Below are positions 11,701 to 26,497 of a stretch of 64,000 nucleotides of DNA, one piece after another. Origin of the DNA: Diadema setosum (lineage: Eukaryota > Echinodermata > Echinoidea > Diadematoida > Diadematidae). The notes under the pieces were generated by a model. That model saw only the letters and a list, made by a program, of their open reading frames with translations, did not search any database and was not told the DNA's origin. Numbering within the stretch: position 1 is the first letter of the stretch; each line of letters begins with the position of its first letter. Location: positions 25,220,699-25,284,698 of the forward strand of contig CM067070.1 in the NCBI GenBank assembly GCA_033980235.1, written 5' to 3'. The position numbers and the translations under genes were made by a program.

Positions 11701-14700
11701 CTTTGATTTGTTGTTCCGATTTAATCTATCACAACAGATAGCATGGTGACGCAGGTTAAGCTGCCAACTTACGACCTTCTGTCACTCCCAGTGCCGGAAA
11801 GAGGAATAGATTTCTATGCCGCCGTCTGGTTCGTTCAGGGCTTGCCAAATTGCATCATTGATATCTTGATCACCGTTCCGCTTTGGGGAGGATTCATAGA
11901 ATGGGAAGTAAAACAAATTGACGCTCCTGAGTCACCGATTGCAGAGTTCATTTCCAGTGGCCAAATCGTAAGCCTGTCAACAACCCACCGTGCGATATGG
12001 ATTTCTATCAGGGACAGCGATTTTTACAGGGGTGACGGACAAATACAAATGAGGAGCCGTTGTGAGGAAGGTATGTGCGTTTATGTCATAAAAGATGAGT
12101 ATAATATAGACCTATACGAATGCCTTTCATAAGATATTAAAAGTTAGCAAGTGGGTACAGCACTGGGAATGATCAAACTGAAATAACTTTCTGTAGTTAG
12201 GAAGTGATCCTTAGAGGAACAAACTGTACAAACTACTTGTCAGAAATCATCTAGACTATGCCATTCAGACTTGGAGCTCTTACCTCGAGAAATACAAAAA
12301 GATGTTTGGAAAAATAAGCTAGAGCCACAAAACTCATCCCAAGCATGCAATATGTGCCATATCAAGAGAACGGCACAACTATTTTGGAGAACGGACGAGA
12401 GGGAGGGAATTTACTTCAAACTTACAGAATGAAACAAATAGACTAATCCAAACCAGAGAACTATTTTGAGATTGACAAAAGGGATAGAACAAGAGGTCAT
12501 TCCATAAAGCTAACTAAAACAAGAAGCCACCTTGACATTAGGAAGAACTTCTATAGCCAAGTAGCTGCCAATGGCTGGAACAAACTACCACAGATCGCCA
12601 TTAGTGCACCTCCTTTGTTGTTTCGCTGTGTGTATTTCCCGTTGCATTCCTTCCTGAGCTTTTAAAGAATTATTCTTTATGTTACATTAAATTTTAGAAC
12701 TTAACAAACTCACGTGTGTATGGTGGTGGATAGACTTGACACTGTAGTGATGTTCCATAAAGCGCTTTTTGCATGGAACTATACAGTCGACCAATGTCCA
12801 TAACAGAAATGTTTTACAATGTTTATGCCGCTAAATTATCTCGCATGGATAGGAAAAAGGGTTACAACATACAAGCTCGATTGAGATTTATACGTGTGGA
12901 GTTTTGAATGTCTGACATTGAAGCAAAACTGAAAAGACCGTTCCTGTAAAGTGCTGCAATTAATAGATGTTTCTTGTCCTACAGACTTAGTAACGGGGTA
13001 TTTCATCCACCTGCTCCCTCCATAGGCAGGAATTCATTCAGTTGTTGCTCATGTAGGGCACGTCTCCTGCAATCTTTGCGGTTGTTGGGGTTGTTGAGGG
13101 CGATTTTTGTGAACAAAGCATGTTTAAAATCTGAATACATTACAGAACCAGTCCATTGAGATTTGGCAGCCTTTTTTGTTTTGTTTTGCTTTTAATAGAT
13201 GTACAAAATCAAGGTGAGTCTGAATGCGCGGAAAATGTAAGCCTGGGTTCATAGTACGAAACGTAATAATTAGAATGTTTGTCTGAATGGTTCTGAAGTC
13301 CGTCAGCGCAATACCGCCAGGAAGCTAGGATTTTTGTGTATGCATTTTCATAGGGAATTAATGCTCATAACATCTAAGATGTGCATAAGAAGTATTGCTC
13401 AAGATATATATATATATATATATTTTTTTTTTTGTAAATGGAGTTTGAAACTGATCTATAATGCTTTCATTTCACCTTAATTTGCTGATTGTATACAGAT
13501 GCAACATATATAATATATACATATATAATATATACATATATATATATACATATATAATATATACATATATATATACATATACATATATTATATATTCATT
13601 TCAAATCAAATTGTATTCATTGTCACATTTTTGTTGTCATATTCAAGGAAAACAAAACGTACAATGCATTACAACATAATATGAAACTACAGTGTATTGT
13701 CCAAAATAATTTGATTATTCGAAAAGGGAGGTTCATGTAAAAGAAAAGCTTGAAGAGATGTGAGCTACTGAATTAAACTTGCAATAAAAAAAATAATGAA
13801 ATGGGGCAGATTACAGGGAGAAGGAAGGAAGGAAGGACTATTTGAGAGGAATCAGGGGTCTTAAACACATACATAGCTATTGCCAGACATTACATTATCC
13901 ATTGGCATGGGCAAGGTAATTGACTTCTATGAAATTTTGCAAATAAGATGACCCCCCCCCCAAAAAAAAAAAAAAAGAAGAAAAGAAATCAAATATTAAA
14001 TAAAAAACAAAGCTGGATCGTGAATATTATTGAATACACAAAAACTAAGTCTCCTGAAGTCCGGTTATTACATTTCCAAGAACTTCACGACACTTCCACA
14101 TTACTGCCATTAGAAATGCTTGTCAGTGTAGTTGCTTCAGGTTACATTTTCTCAGTTGAAGAGCACAGAAAAGAAAAAAATAATGAACATCTTTCTGTTT
14201 GAAAGCGATTTTTTTTTTGTTGATGTTGAAATGAACGAATTTTTGATGTATTTTCAGACATTCTGACATGCAGCGATGATCCATGCTCGGTTCTCAGTGC
14301 GTGTTCGCAATTCACGGGAGGCTATTGGTGCCACTGCTTTGCCGGTTTTGGTGGCTTCAACTGTGATACAGGTAAGATTGGTTTTTCAATCATAGAGTCA
14401 ACTAGACTCGATCCCGTATACAATCAAAAATAAAAACAAAGTACCGGTATTGTTTAAAAGGCTGTAGATAAAGAGTTCTCTAGACACATCCAGAAGTTGT
14501 ATTTACCTGTCACAGTTTCGACGACGGGCTGTCATCTTTCTCAAACGATGGCTAAACGGCAACTGGTGATTTGGCAACAATCAGCAATCACCCAGGTGTG
14601 ACATCCGAGTGATAGCGCCATTAAATGTCAGACAGATGGTACCCCCCCCCCTCCTATCCCAGTTCATGTTGGGGGGGGGGGGGGAGTCTCTTAATGCAAA

Positions 14701-17194
14701 TGACCTCTCTAATACGTCTGTTCAGGTCCTGACTCTCTCTCTCGCTACTAACCGCGACCCCTCCCAGTTGATGACGTGATTTTCCGTCCCTTCATGGTTA
14801 GTTATGGCAGACTTGTATATTTGGCTTGCTGATGCCCTCTGCGATCGTGTATATGATTGTCCATCCAATTTTTGGCAATCCTTTTTGTGTTCGTCAATTC
14901 GAGTACTCTATTTACGACTGGTTTTCCGACACATTTGACTTTGCAAGAACGGCAAGGGAATATGTACTCTCCTTGTGCTTTGTCCATTTCTTTGATTTTG
15001 TCCTTTGGGTGAACCAGTATGTCTCTAAGCTTGTTGCATGATTTCATTGCTAATGTAGAGAGACCACGTTTCTTGAAAATCCTACTAATTGCCTCTCATA
15101 AGCCTTTGATGTAGGGGATGACTACAGGATTAACTTTTTGCAAGTGGTTCGCTCCGTCTTTCTTTTGTTGTTTGGAAGTTGTTTTGTTCTTCTTGCCTTT
15201 TCCCTTAAACTTCCATCAGGGGTAGCCACATTGCGACAGAGCAGTAGAGATTGTGTAACATCTTCCTTGTGTTTATGGGGTCAGATATTACTGTTTCGCA
15301 GCGGTGGAAGAGTGTGGGAACCACACCTAACTTTTAATGAAGGGGTGGTGAGACTTGATTGAGATATTGGATGGTATGCATTGGCTTCCTGTATACCGTG
15401 ATCTTTATGTGTCCATCTGGCTTTCTGGTGACTTGTGTGTCTAGAAAGGGGATTGATCCTTCTTTTTCAAGTTCAAAAGTGAACTTTATGCTGTCTGTAT
15501 AGTCCACTTGATTCAGGTGATCTGTGCATAGAGGAGAGACACCGAGTCTTTGTTTACAATCTCTACGATGCCATCAACGTAACGTTTTCAGAAACGTGGC
15601 TTGCATTCAGAGGGAGCCGTGTCTAATGCTCTTTCTTCTACAAAAGTGTTCTATATACATGTTTGCAACTATGGGGCATACCGGACTTCCCATAGCTGCA
15701 CCAAAGGCCTGTTGTAATGGTTCCCCGAAATGAGAAGTAGGCGGACGTGAGAACCAATTCTAGTAGCTCGAAGATGTCCTCAGGAGTGAGATTTGTTCTT
15801 TCACGGAAAGTTGCATCCTTTTCCAGTCTTTGTTTGATAACAGAAAGGGCCACATTTATAGGTGTCTTGATGAACAGTGACAACACATCATGGGAAATGA
15901 GAACCTCATTATCTTGTAAGACGGTGTCCTTGAGGTTTTCAATGAGATCTTTCAGTGTCCAAAGTGCCAAAGTGGACATGACATCTTAAATTTCAAATTC
16001 ATATTTGCCGCGCAATTTTGGTATCAAATGAAAGCTTAAAGTTTGAATATTATGGATTTGAGTAAAAATGTTAAGTTTTATAACATATTCGGGGTCAATT
16101 TTTCAATTGTTTAACTAACCTTATTAATTTTCAAAAATGCATAAATTATAATATAAATGTAGCATGGCCTGTATTCAATATTTGAGAAATAGATGTTATG
16201 AATTGTTATATTTAGAACTTAGTAAATATGAAAGAAACAGTTCATTTAATATTTTTACGGTTTTCATGATTTGTTATGCTTCAGTGACTTCCTAAATGTG
16301 ACCTTGTATTTTGTCCTTCCGTTACCACAAAAAAGAGGTCTTTTTAATATTTTATCAAAAATTATAGTAATATAAAAACCATAAGATTTTCAGTGCAAGC
16401 AAGTTTAAGTAGGCCTGTAACTTGGCACCCCTCCATCCACGAAACCCCTCCTCTTTGAATAATTACAAATAAATCAAAAATGTCCTTCCGTTACTGAACC
16501 TGGTAACGGAAGGACAAAGTTGTGGTAACGGAAGGACTTAGAGTCTGTTTTTAGCTATTTAATGTCCCTAAGATGAGAACGCAAATGTGTCAGAACCTAC
16601 TCTAAGTACCCTTGACTAAATTCAAATAACAAATGAAGCCACACCTCTTTCCTGAATGCAGGTCGACCCAAAATTGGCTCAATTTTGTAATTTTGTGTAC
16701 AAACCCTATGGGAAATAGGGCTCTTTCATAAAACTCATAAACATCTGATAATTGTTTTCTTTCGATCACTTTGATTACTTGACTTTTGCCTAACTATGGA
16801 TAAAAAGTGGTCTGTGACAATTTTCTTTGAAAAAAACAAACACACAACAAAAGGAAAAAACAAAGAAATACAAAAGAAATTCAAGAAACAATAAAAAATA
16901 AAAGAATTGAGATTGATTTTGCAATTTTTTAACACTACAATACCTCAAAATGAAGATCCACACCAAAAACTATCCGTAAATTGCTTCACATTAGTTTTCT
17001 ATGGGCTAAAATGTAATTTATTGAATAAATTTGCATAATCAATTCATATATATAGTTAGGAATTAGCAGTATTTTGAACAATCTAACTATGGTCTCATGT
17101 AGATTACTCTCCAGGGTGATGTGTGCAGATTTTAATCATGATTATGCAAACAGTGTAAGAGATGGGGGGGGGGGGCCTGGGGATAAGCCCCCAA

Positions 17195-17225
<31 letters not shown>

Positions 17226-20200
17226 ACTGTGAAATGGGTCCATAAGATTTTGCTATTTGGGGGATTAAGCAAAAGAAAGAAAAAATATCACATTGGACTA
17301 CAAGGATTAACATTAAAGTTGGAAATAACATCCTTCACTGTATGCACACAAAGTTCTTTGTCCTTCCGTTACCATACATTAATGAAAACAATGTGTTGAA
17401 ATTAAAAAAAAACAGTTGACATGTTTAAGTTGAATACACAAAAGTAAAGCTAAAACTATTTGGATCAAACTGTATACCTGCCACAAATGAAAAAATGATT
17501 AACCTTAGAGAGGTTTAATAAAAACTAACCATAACCCATCTTCCCCATACACTTTACACAATCTGCATGTCCTTCCGTTACCGTCCTTCCGTTACCAAAC
17601 ACACATGGACATTATTTGGTCTAATTAAAAAATAAGTAAACATATTTGAAAGTCAAATATATTCCATTATAGCTAAAACTATGGCAATTAAACTGTATAC
17701 CAATAAATTAGAATAGCTCCATAAACTTCACAGAGTTTTGATAAAAACTTATTTGCCTGAAAACCCATGTCCATGTTGATGTCCTTCCGTTACCGACCTC
17801 ATTAATATGCATATTTCATCACTCTTTAGCAGGTATGACAAAAATTTTGGTGGAAATTATAGTCTTTGGCTCTGGTAATACATCTCTAAAGTTTAAAATG
17901 CTGTATCCATCAAACTTTTCTTAGAGTACTTTTTTAAACTATGAAAATTCTGTCTGAATGTCCTTCCGTTACCGTGGAATTGCCCAGTTGCCGATTAGTC
18001 ATCGTTTGAGAAAGATTCAATTCCATTCAATGTGGTTTATTGTGCAAATCCAGCAGCTCGAAGGCTGATACGGTTGCTTTATATTAAAATCATAAAAAAA
18101 AAGAAATTAAAATGACACTGATAGTATAAGCATACATGAAAAAAAAAAAGATATTATACACATCAGACCTGAGCATCAAAAAAAAAAAAAAAAAAGATAG
18201 GTGAGAGTATTGCACAACAAGTAAGGAGATGTATACAGTATGTACGTGTATAGAGAATAACAATTAATATGGCAAGATGGAGACGAGCGGGCAAGGAAGT
18301 AAAAATGTGGAAGTGGGTAAATAATTTCAGTGCCCAAAAGCATGAGAACTAAAGGTGAAGAATGTGATATCGACACAACATCAAGCTGAAATACTTATAA
18401 ATTATCATACTGAATCATTAAAAAAAGGAGGCTAGAAAAGAAAAACAAAAGATGACAGCCCGGCCGTCGTCGAAACTGTCACATGCAGGTAAACACAACT
18501 TTTGGATGTGTCTAGAGAACTCTTTATCTATATCTATCAACCACCCTTATGAACTTATTTTGCAATGTGTAAAACGCTGTTATGAAACGTGGAAATATAT
18601 CACAGCATTCCATGAATAAAGTGGACGATTTTCTTAACATTGTTGTGATGATTCAAATATTTTTCAACATCTGAGCACATCTATATGCTGCTTTTGTTTC
18701 ATTCTTGCATGTCTAAACTGGTATTGTGTATTCTGGAGGAACATTGAACTTCATACGGAAGACTAGAATTCATATTTGAACTCGGAGCTCTCAACTCCGG
18801 TTTTAGAGGCTACTGAAGTAAAATGCACTCACGACTAAAAAACAAACAAAAAGAAAACAAACAATATTGTAAACCCAAAACAAAGCAAAACAAAACAGTG
18901 GTGGTTATGTCAGTAATGGCATGTCCTTCTAGTTACGTAAATGTCATTGCGATCTCAAAGTGTGATGTACGTGTGGAGGTGTTAGCGATTGAGGAGTGAT
19001 TGTGTGTAGGCCTAACCAGCGTGTAAAAAAAGCTATATATGAGGAATTTTCCGTGCCAATATAGCATTTAAGGCACACACGAATTAAGGATTTTTGTGAT
19101 GACTATTGTGCATTTGTATGATCCCCACGCCAGGTTTACGTATCAATCCCTTTCGTTTTGAATTTTATATCCGCATCACCGTTATTTTTTCAAACAAACA
19201 AACAAAGCCTACAACGTTTACAACGTGGAGGTGGGTCTTCAGCAGACCACTGTGGTGACTTCCCCCAGTTACCCCGATACATTCACTCTCGGCTCGCCCA
19301 TATCATGGCATGTCCAAGGCCTCGATGGGTACGATGTTGGCGTGTCGTTTCCCGACGGGATAAGTCTTTACCAAAAGCAATCCGCATTCAAAATGACGAC
19401 GGAGCACGGGAACTTCATCAATGTGATTCCTGTACCACACAGTACCGTGTCCTTCTATATACTCGTGAGGTCCGTTTCCTTTTGGCTCTCGGTAGACGCG
19501 TCCAAGCAGGGCAATACTTTCCCGGGTTTCAAATTGGAATTCACATTGTCCGACAGAAAAGGTAAATAACTGTGTTTGATTATGACATATTTTTCTAAAC
19601 CTGTAAGGCAGTTTAATCACTAATTAATCACTAATTAGTCACTACTTTGCATGAAGAAAATATGGAGCTGTTTGGCTTGTCCCACCCCCTCTTATTTTTA
19701 CCCAATTTCTACAATTAGTACTTCCGGTGGGGGAATAATCTCATGATACATTGATAATAGAGTTAATATATAAAAAAAAAAAAAAATCAGACCTGTGCTC
19801 TGAAGAAACTAAATTCATATCATCATTATTATATATAGACCTACACATTTCCTGGCGATTTATCATTGTGATTTTTCTCCTAATTCAGTAATCTGTTTCT
19901 GCTTCCATGGTCTAACATGTTTGAGGAAAAACGGCTCCGGGAAATGCCATGATAAAAGCGAGCAGAAACAGCGTATCAGAACTAAGGAAACGTAGCGCTA
20001 AATTGAAACCCGATACCCACCGCGTGTATAACGTTTGGCTGTTCATATTAATGATACAATGAATTTTTTAGAAACAGATATGTATTTTCTATTCCTCGGA
20101 TGGTAAAAATTCTCATTGTTATCTTTAAAGGGCCTTCATCACGACGTACACACATGTGACAATATTAATGAAAATTATTTCGTACTATCTTGGGTTCCGA

Positions 20201-23200
20201 ACAAAGACAACCGCAGACCTGCCGGCGCAATAAAGACTAGGACCCTGTTCCATTAAACCTTTCGATCAAACATAAATATGAAAAAGAAAATCAAAGATAA
20301 GTGATTATGTTTGATAGTTTGATTTAGACTAATGTTTGATTTCGCAGAAAGTCTTATACAACAGGCTCAGACCGATATTTTTCCACATTGCACCAAGTTA
20401 TGACAATGGTAATATAAAGTAGGCCTATAAGTTTTTTTTTTATGATATTGACTTCTTGAGAGTAATAATAATGATATTCCATATAGTCTTTCATTTCAGA
20501 AGTAATCGTTTTTGTTCCTGTAATAAAACTCACTATGGCTTGCCAATACAGTGTATTAACAGCTAATTCCATAATAATCTGAGTGCAGATACAACAGTTC
20601 TATGTGATGCACGTTCCTGCTCGACCCGGAGCGAGTGCAAGGCTTTCGTCGTTGGCTACACCTGCATCTGCCCATCGGGGTTTACTGGCCCTAAGTGCAG
20701 TAATGGTGAGTTGCACCCCATTCCATAGTTGTTGTTGTTTTTTTTTCATCGGTCATTCGTCGGAAGCAAAGTGAAGACGAGTGACCAATGCCATGACGGA
20801 AGCAAAGTTATTTGCTTCCGACCACCCACCGAAGTATATCGGATCGCAGTCTGATGAATCCGATTTGTGTTGGTCGACTATCAGGTCAGTGTGAGCCATG
20901 TCGGGCGATAGTCCCACGGGACAAGATCGTCCGATGAGGATCACGCGCGACATGTCTTACACTGACCTGATAGTCGACCAACACAAGACGGAATCCTGAG
21001 ACTGCGATCCGATCACGTGGGTGGCCGGATGCGAAAATCTTTGCTTCCGAAGAGTGACCAATGAGAAAAATCTCTGTGGAATATGGGTATACCTGAGTTT
21101 GTTCAACCTCGCTCTTGATTATTGTCTTTTCGCGTATAAGCAATCGTCATACTGTAGCAGGAACAACAATAAGAAAAGGATATTCAATCAAAGATGGTAT
21201 CGCTTTACGTGCTTCGTTTCCATGATGATTAAAGGTTTGTCGTTATGAGAAGGTACTGACAGCAGAGCCTGCTCAAGGAATTCCGTAAAGGGGGGGGGGG
21301 GGCGCAAAATTAGTCCAGGTGCCACTTTATAAATCAGCTGAAGGCCGTTTCTCGTGCCACTTCCGGGTTTCAAATGGAAAATTAAAGAGGGCGTAAACGC
21401 TCCGTTTATTTCATTTTCTTTATTTTTCTTTTTTTAATAAAAATTATAGGAGCCCGAGGGCACGCGCCCGGTGCACCCCCGCCCGATCCGCCACTGATGG
21501 ACGGTACTTTAGAGATTAACAACTCGAAATAAGAACAAACAGATACAAGAAATTTCGTCTATATCGTTTTACGTGTATGTATAGATGGTAGCTGTACATC
21601 AATGCCAGAAAGCGTGTCGGTAACTCCGCTCATTTGCCGTTTCCTTTTAAGTCAGTTAGATCTTTGTATTCTAATGAGAGTTTCTATCCAAACAGTTTGT
21701 GTGTAGAGCATCATTCTGTTGATATCTTCCCTAATCGCAGAGCCTCTCCCCATAAAGGAAGAAAAGCAATCCAATCTATTTTCACACTTCATGTATAGCC
21801 CTTTTAGTCAAGAACTGATTTTGTAAAGAAGCTGTGTACTAGAACAGCAAATTTTAATCCAATTAAGACTACAGAATCAAGCTTGCTTGTTAAAGGAGTA
21901 TTTATAATTACTATACAGAACGTTGTCATTATATCTTTAGTACTAAATGTATAACTAACTTATACAGTAATTACGACTAAAATCCGTATTAATGTGATGA
22001 CGATTGTATACATGTATTATTTTCTCGTCGCAATAGTTACTCTTTAAATTCCACGTTAATTGATTAGAGTCTTTTATATCTTTGAGTGTAATGAAGAAAT
22101 GTGTCTTTATTCTATACCTCAATGCGAATTTTGTAGCGACTGACATTAGGCACATAAACGTTGAGCACAACTACACTATGTCTTACACATACAACGTCGG
22201 ACATCCGCCAAAGCCGTTGCTGCAAGTCGAGAGTCAGAACTCCTGCGGGGTTGGTCTTAAAGTTTTCGACGCGTCCGGCCTTTCCTACGTGGATGTCATG
22301 ACTAGCCTTACGCACGCGGACCGATTTATCAACTGTAGTCACTCATGTGGGAAGGAATCATATCATTTCGTGAAGAGCACAGTCTTCTATGTAGACATAG
22401 TTCCGGGGTTAACAGAAAAATTTTCATCGGTGTATGGTGAGGTGTCCGGGAATATGCACCTCTACAGTGATTGCGCAATAGGTAAGTCACCGCTTTGAAG
22501 ATTTTGACTTTAACAGCATACTAATCCTAGTATCTTCCCTCTTTTCTCTTGTTACAAATATGCCTCACAAATAAATTGCAGGGAAACTTGTAAGTTATAT
22601 GCCAGATTTAGGGAAAGATGCATTACAATTTCTTTCGTTAAACATTAGATTTAATACTTTTGCAATGATTTCAAGAATGAAGTCACATGCAGCATCTTGT
22701 TCGGGATTTTTTTTTACCCTAGTTGGCATGTCCAAGTCATTTGAAGAAATATGGTGGGAAAATTGTACAAGATTTGAAACGTATTTAGAAAATTGTTTCG
22801 GATTTTTTTTTTTTGAATCAACATATTAAAGTTAATACTTATTTTCATTACATAACTTTACTTCAATTTTGTTTTAATGATTTTGTACGTCATGTGTTCT
22901 CTTCAGTCATTCCGTATATATGCTGTAAAAAAAAAAAAAATCCTTCAATTTTTCTCACCTCTTTTTCTCCGTTCTGTTTTCAGCCTTTCACATTGGTAAA
23001 ACATATAAAAAAATATACAATTCGATGACTTAATGAGATTTTGTAAATATGTACATAGCATTCTTAAAGAAATGAGACGGTAAACATACGTTGACAAGAA
23101 AATACAGGCAAGTGTAGCAAAACTGTGCTTCTATTAGGAGCGAATAGCGATAGCCAAGGTAAAGAGTAATTTTCAGGTAAAGAGAGAGAGAGGAAAAAAA

Positions 23201-26200
23201 GCAAAAATGGCAGTATGCCATTATTCGTATACTGAGTGAACGCAGTGTGTTTATGCAGGAATGAAGATGATTTTATATTATGAATGGCTGTCACAGTCAG
23301 AAAATTGTTTGAAAGTAGGTTGAAAACCAACACCTGTGAGTTATTTTACCACGAAGGAAATGAATCTATGCCCCTCACCTACACCAAGGCTTAACTTAAA
23401 AAAAAAATGTTTTGGGTTCAATCATTGATGAAAGTATGTTTATATGTTGTCGAATAATCATAGAAAACATATAGGAATAGAATTGTTGATCACTTTTTTG
23501 AGAAGAGTTAAACTTGAATAAGACTTGCATTCTGGCGATAAATTATTGTAACTGCGACTTCCCCTTTGCATAAAACATTCTTCTACAGTATTCGTCTTGG
23601 GCTTGATTCATGAATGATTTCCATTCGAACGAAAGGCGTAGTTATACGCGGAATTATTTTGAACGAGTCTTTACGATAGGTGCACTTATATCACGTAAAC
23701 ATTTAAAAACCATGCAATTACATGTGATTGTCAGTTCAACTTTTGATGAATCTCATGATTCGATAAATGTTAGTAAGGGCTTATTCCAAGGATAATCCTG
23801 CCTGCCCAATTTTGTAACTTTTGTAATTTTATGGTGTATCTCCTATTGGACGAGTCATAAATCAAATCCGCCTAGTCCACAATTGGAAGGACCAAAAAAT
23901 ATTGAGCACCAACTTAAAGGGAACGTAAACACAAAGAGCAATGTGGATTGAGTGAAAGCAGCAATATTGGTAGAACACATCAGTGAAAGTTTGAGGAAAA
24001 TCGGATAATCGACGCATAAGTTATGAATTTTTAAAGTTTTGGTGTTGGAACCGCTGGATAAGGAGACTACTAGAGGTTATGACGTATGAGTGGACAACAA
24101 TACAAAGAGAATGTAAAGGAAATTCAACAAAAATTCACTTTTCTAGCATTATGAAAGAGCACTTGACTAACCGCTTTCGGAAAGCAGGGGGAATAACTGC
24201 TACCCTTAACATAATTATGTCAGTATCAAGTTGATGGAATTTGTAATTTTCATGAAAAAGTGAATTTTTGTGGAATTTTCTTTATATTTTTTTTTTTGTA
24301 TTGTTGTCCGCTCATACGTCATAACCTCTAGTAGTCTCCTCATCCAGCGGTTCCAACACCAAAACTTTAAAAAAATCATAACTTTTGCATCGATTGTCCG
24401 ATTTTCTTCAAACTTTCACTGATGTGTTCTACTAATGTTGCTGCTTTCACTCAATTGACATTGCCCTCTGGGTTTGCGTTCCCTTTAAGGCATTGCAACT
24501 GATTGACAAATTGCCCGGCATCGACGTAAATAAGCACTGAATTGATTGTCAATCAGTTGCAATGAAAGCATCTCGACGGAAGAATTTCATGAACTTGAAA
24601 TAACTTAAGGCATGTTTTGAGAAAATTACGAAGGCGGTATATGGCTGACTGATTTCTATATTCTATGATCCACACTGTATTCATTATATTTCTCAAAATT
24701 TACTGACACAAAATGATTTGTGTAACGCATACTTTCCATTTTATTTCACTTTTTGTTGGATGGAAACAAATGATAACTGAACTTGAATAGGATACCAGTA
24801 TTTGAAGAAACCAATCAGTAATTTATATGAAATTTCCCTCGCAAGTCCGGGCAATATAACAACAATTCTATAGTATTTTTCTTACAAAACACAGCGATTT
24901 CAAGGTGAATATTCAAAGAAATGTCTGTAAATTAGTTCTGTTCGGGTAAACGTATAGATAAACCCCAACTATACTCTCGTTACATAAAGAAATAGAAAAT
25001 AAAATATTTAGGTGTAGAGACTGGTAATCTGGTAATACGATCGGGAAGGTAGGATTTGCGTTGACTTATCATATAGCCTGGTTTGAAATGCTAGGTCAAG
25101 GTGAAAGATGCGCCGAATTTACTTCACAAAATATTTTCACTTTTTGCCCTTTCAAAAAAGCACGAGAACATACTAAAACCGTTTTTTTTTTCTCATTGTC
25201 TACTGTCAATGGAGGACCTCCGTTCTGCACCCACAATCCATGTGGTGTGAGCGGACAATGCCAAGAGAAAGAAGGGGGATATGAATGCCATTGTCTCCCA
25301 GGATATGGTGGAAAAGCATGTTTGGAAGGTATATTCTACATATATATTATATGCGATGTCTTGAAATGGATTAAACATAGAATATACTATATATTATATT
25401 AACATTACATATACATATCTATATTAACATAATAATATATAGATACATATAACATGTATATTACATATGTATTTATATATATATTACATATGAAGAGTTT
25501 GTTTGCAAAAACCGATAAGTCCATATTTGCCAAATGGAGATATTTGCGATTAAAGGTCAAGAAAAATAAAGAGAATAATAAGAAAATGTTTGCTTCTTTT
25601 GACCATAACTTCAAAAATATACCTTTATATGTAGTGACCAATATATCATTTAAAAGGTATTATTTTGTACTTTATGACAGAGATCGTACTTCAAAATCTT
25701 CAAAAATGGACTTATCGGTTTTTGCAGACAAACCCTTCATATATACAGCTGTATATTACATATATCTATATATATATTACATATAACATTTCACAACTAG
25801 CGCGCTGCACAGAAATTGCTGAAACGTGGGGTTGCTTGATACCTTTGCAAGAAATTAGAGAATATAATATGTTTCCGATGAATTACACATGTGTTTGTAC
25901 AGTATGTCCCCACAACATATTTACTGTCTGAATGCTGTTTCAGGGTCTAAAAGTCTGACGTGTTACCTATGTTTTGCGAAAAATCCCATTCATTTTGGTT
26001 TAGTGAACACAGACAAATGTGAATCGTTGTAAAGCAAGTCATGGGTCTCTTTTTTTATTCCAAATTTAGCACTTGGATGCTCTTGGAACTGCATATTAAT
26101 GTGTGAAGACAGAGGACAGAGCTTGGAGGGAATAGATTCCTGACACGCTCTATATTTTATTAAAGATCCTTCATCTTTTTTACCACTGAAGCAAATCGAA

Positions 26201-26457
26201 TGGGGTTTTCTGTAAGATGTGGGTAATAAGTTAAAATTCCATACCCTGATGTGTTTTTACTTGATTCACTGATTCAAAAGTTATCGTCAACTATGACAAC
26301 AGCGGACTTCAGTAATTAACCCGTTCCATACTGAATTCTGAAATCCCCATATGGAATGGGTTAAGTGTAAGGGGATGTTTCTAACTTTGCATGGGAATAC
26401 GTGGCATCATGCAGTAGCCCATATTTAGAGGTCAGTGCTGCTGGAGAGAATGGCTAA

Positions 26458-26497
<40 letters not shown>

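Larger units (their letters stand above)
8707..11737 (+). other. Intron 1
   Basis: It holds a CT-rich low-complexity stretch (about 8755-8860), old copies of the GGGAGG-type minisatellite (about 8930-9960), TTTA and TTA microsatellites (9040-9060, 9258-9305), a TATAATA-rich run (about 10343-10410), the GAATGGTA array and a 17-bp tandem array just before exon 2. No coding exon was seen. Confidence 0.75.
12071..14257 (+). other. Intron 2
   Basis: It contains a LINE fragment (12210-12605), TA-rich microsatellites (about 13404-13424 and 13500-13590), an AT-rich stretch resembling a retroposon tail (about 13590-13960) and a C/A homopolymer at 13952-13975. No exon was found. Confidence 0.75.
14462..18531 (-). 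mobile_element. Penelope-like retroelement with inverted terminal arms, disrupted
   Basis: The left arm (14462-14564) and the right arm (17986-18016 continuing at 18454-18531) are inverted copies of about 100 bp, sharing CTCTAGACACATCCA, GTTTCGACGACGGGC and TCTTTCTCAAACGATG. Between them, minus-strand coding remnants match a Penelope reverse transcriptase and GIY-YIG nuclease. Penelope-like elements are known to carry pseudo-LTRs in direct or inverted orientation, which fits. The part upstream of the RT fragment is replaced by an unrelated insert (about 15985-17985), and the right arm is split by a 437-bp insertion. Confidence 0.85.
14372..19207 (+). other. Intron 3
   Basis: Most of it is a Penelope-like element with inverted flanking arms (14462-18531), which has itself been invaded by a motif-rich insert and a small A-rich insert. 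The remainder (18532-19207) is AT-rich with no recognisable feature. Confidence 0.8.
20706..22136 (+). other. Intron 5
   Basis: It contains a foldback element directly after the donor (20747-21063) and the end of a CAGTGGCGGATC-type element (about 21270-21497, with a G run at 21291-21302). The stretch 21500-22136 is AT-rich with no feature seen. Confidence 0.72.

Noticed and set aside
22082..22136. Upstream ATG as a start for CUB-like exon 6
   Set aside because: The phase-1 acceptor at 22135-22136 and the flanking EGF exons show this is an internal exon; the upstream bases are its pyrimidine tract.
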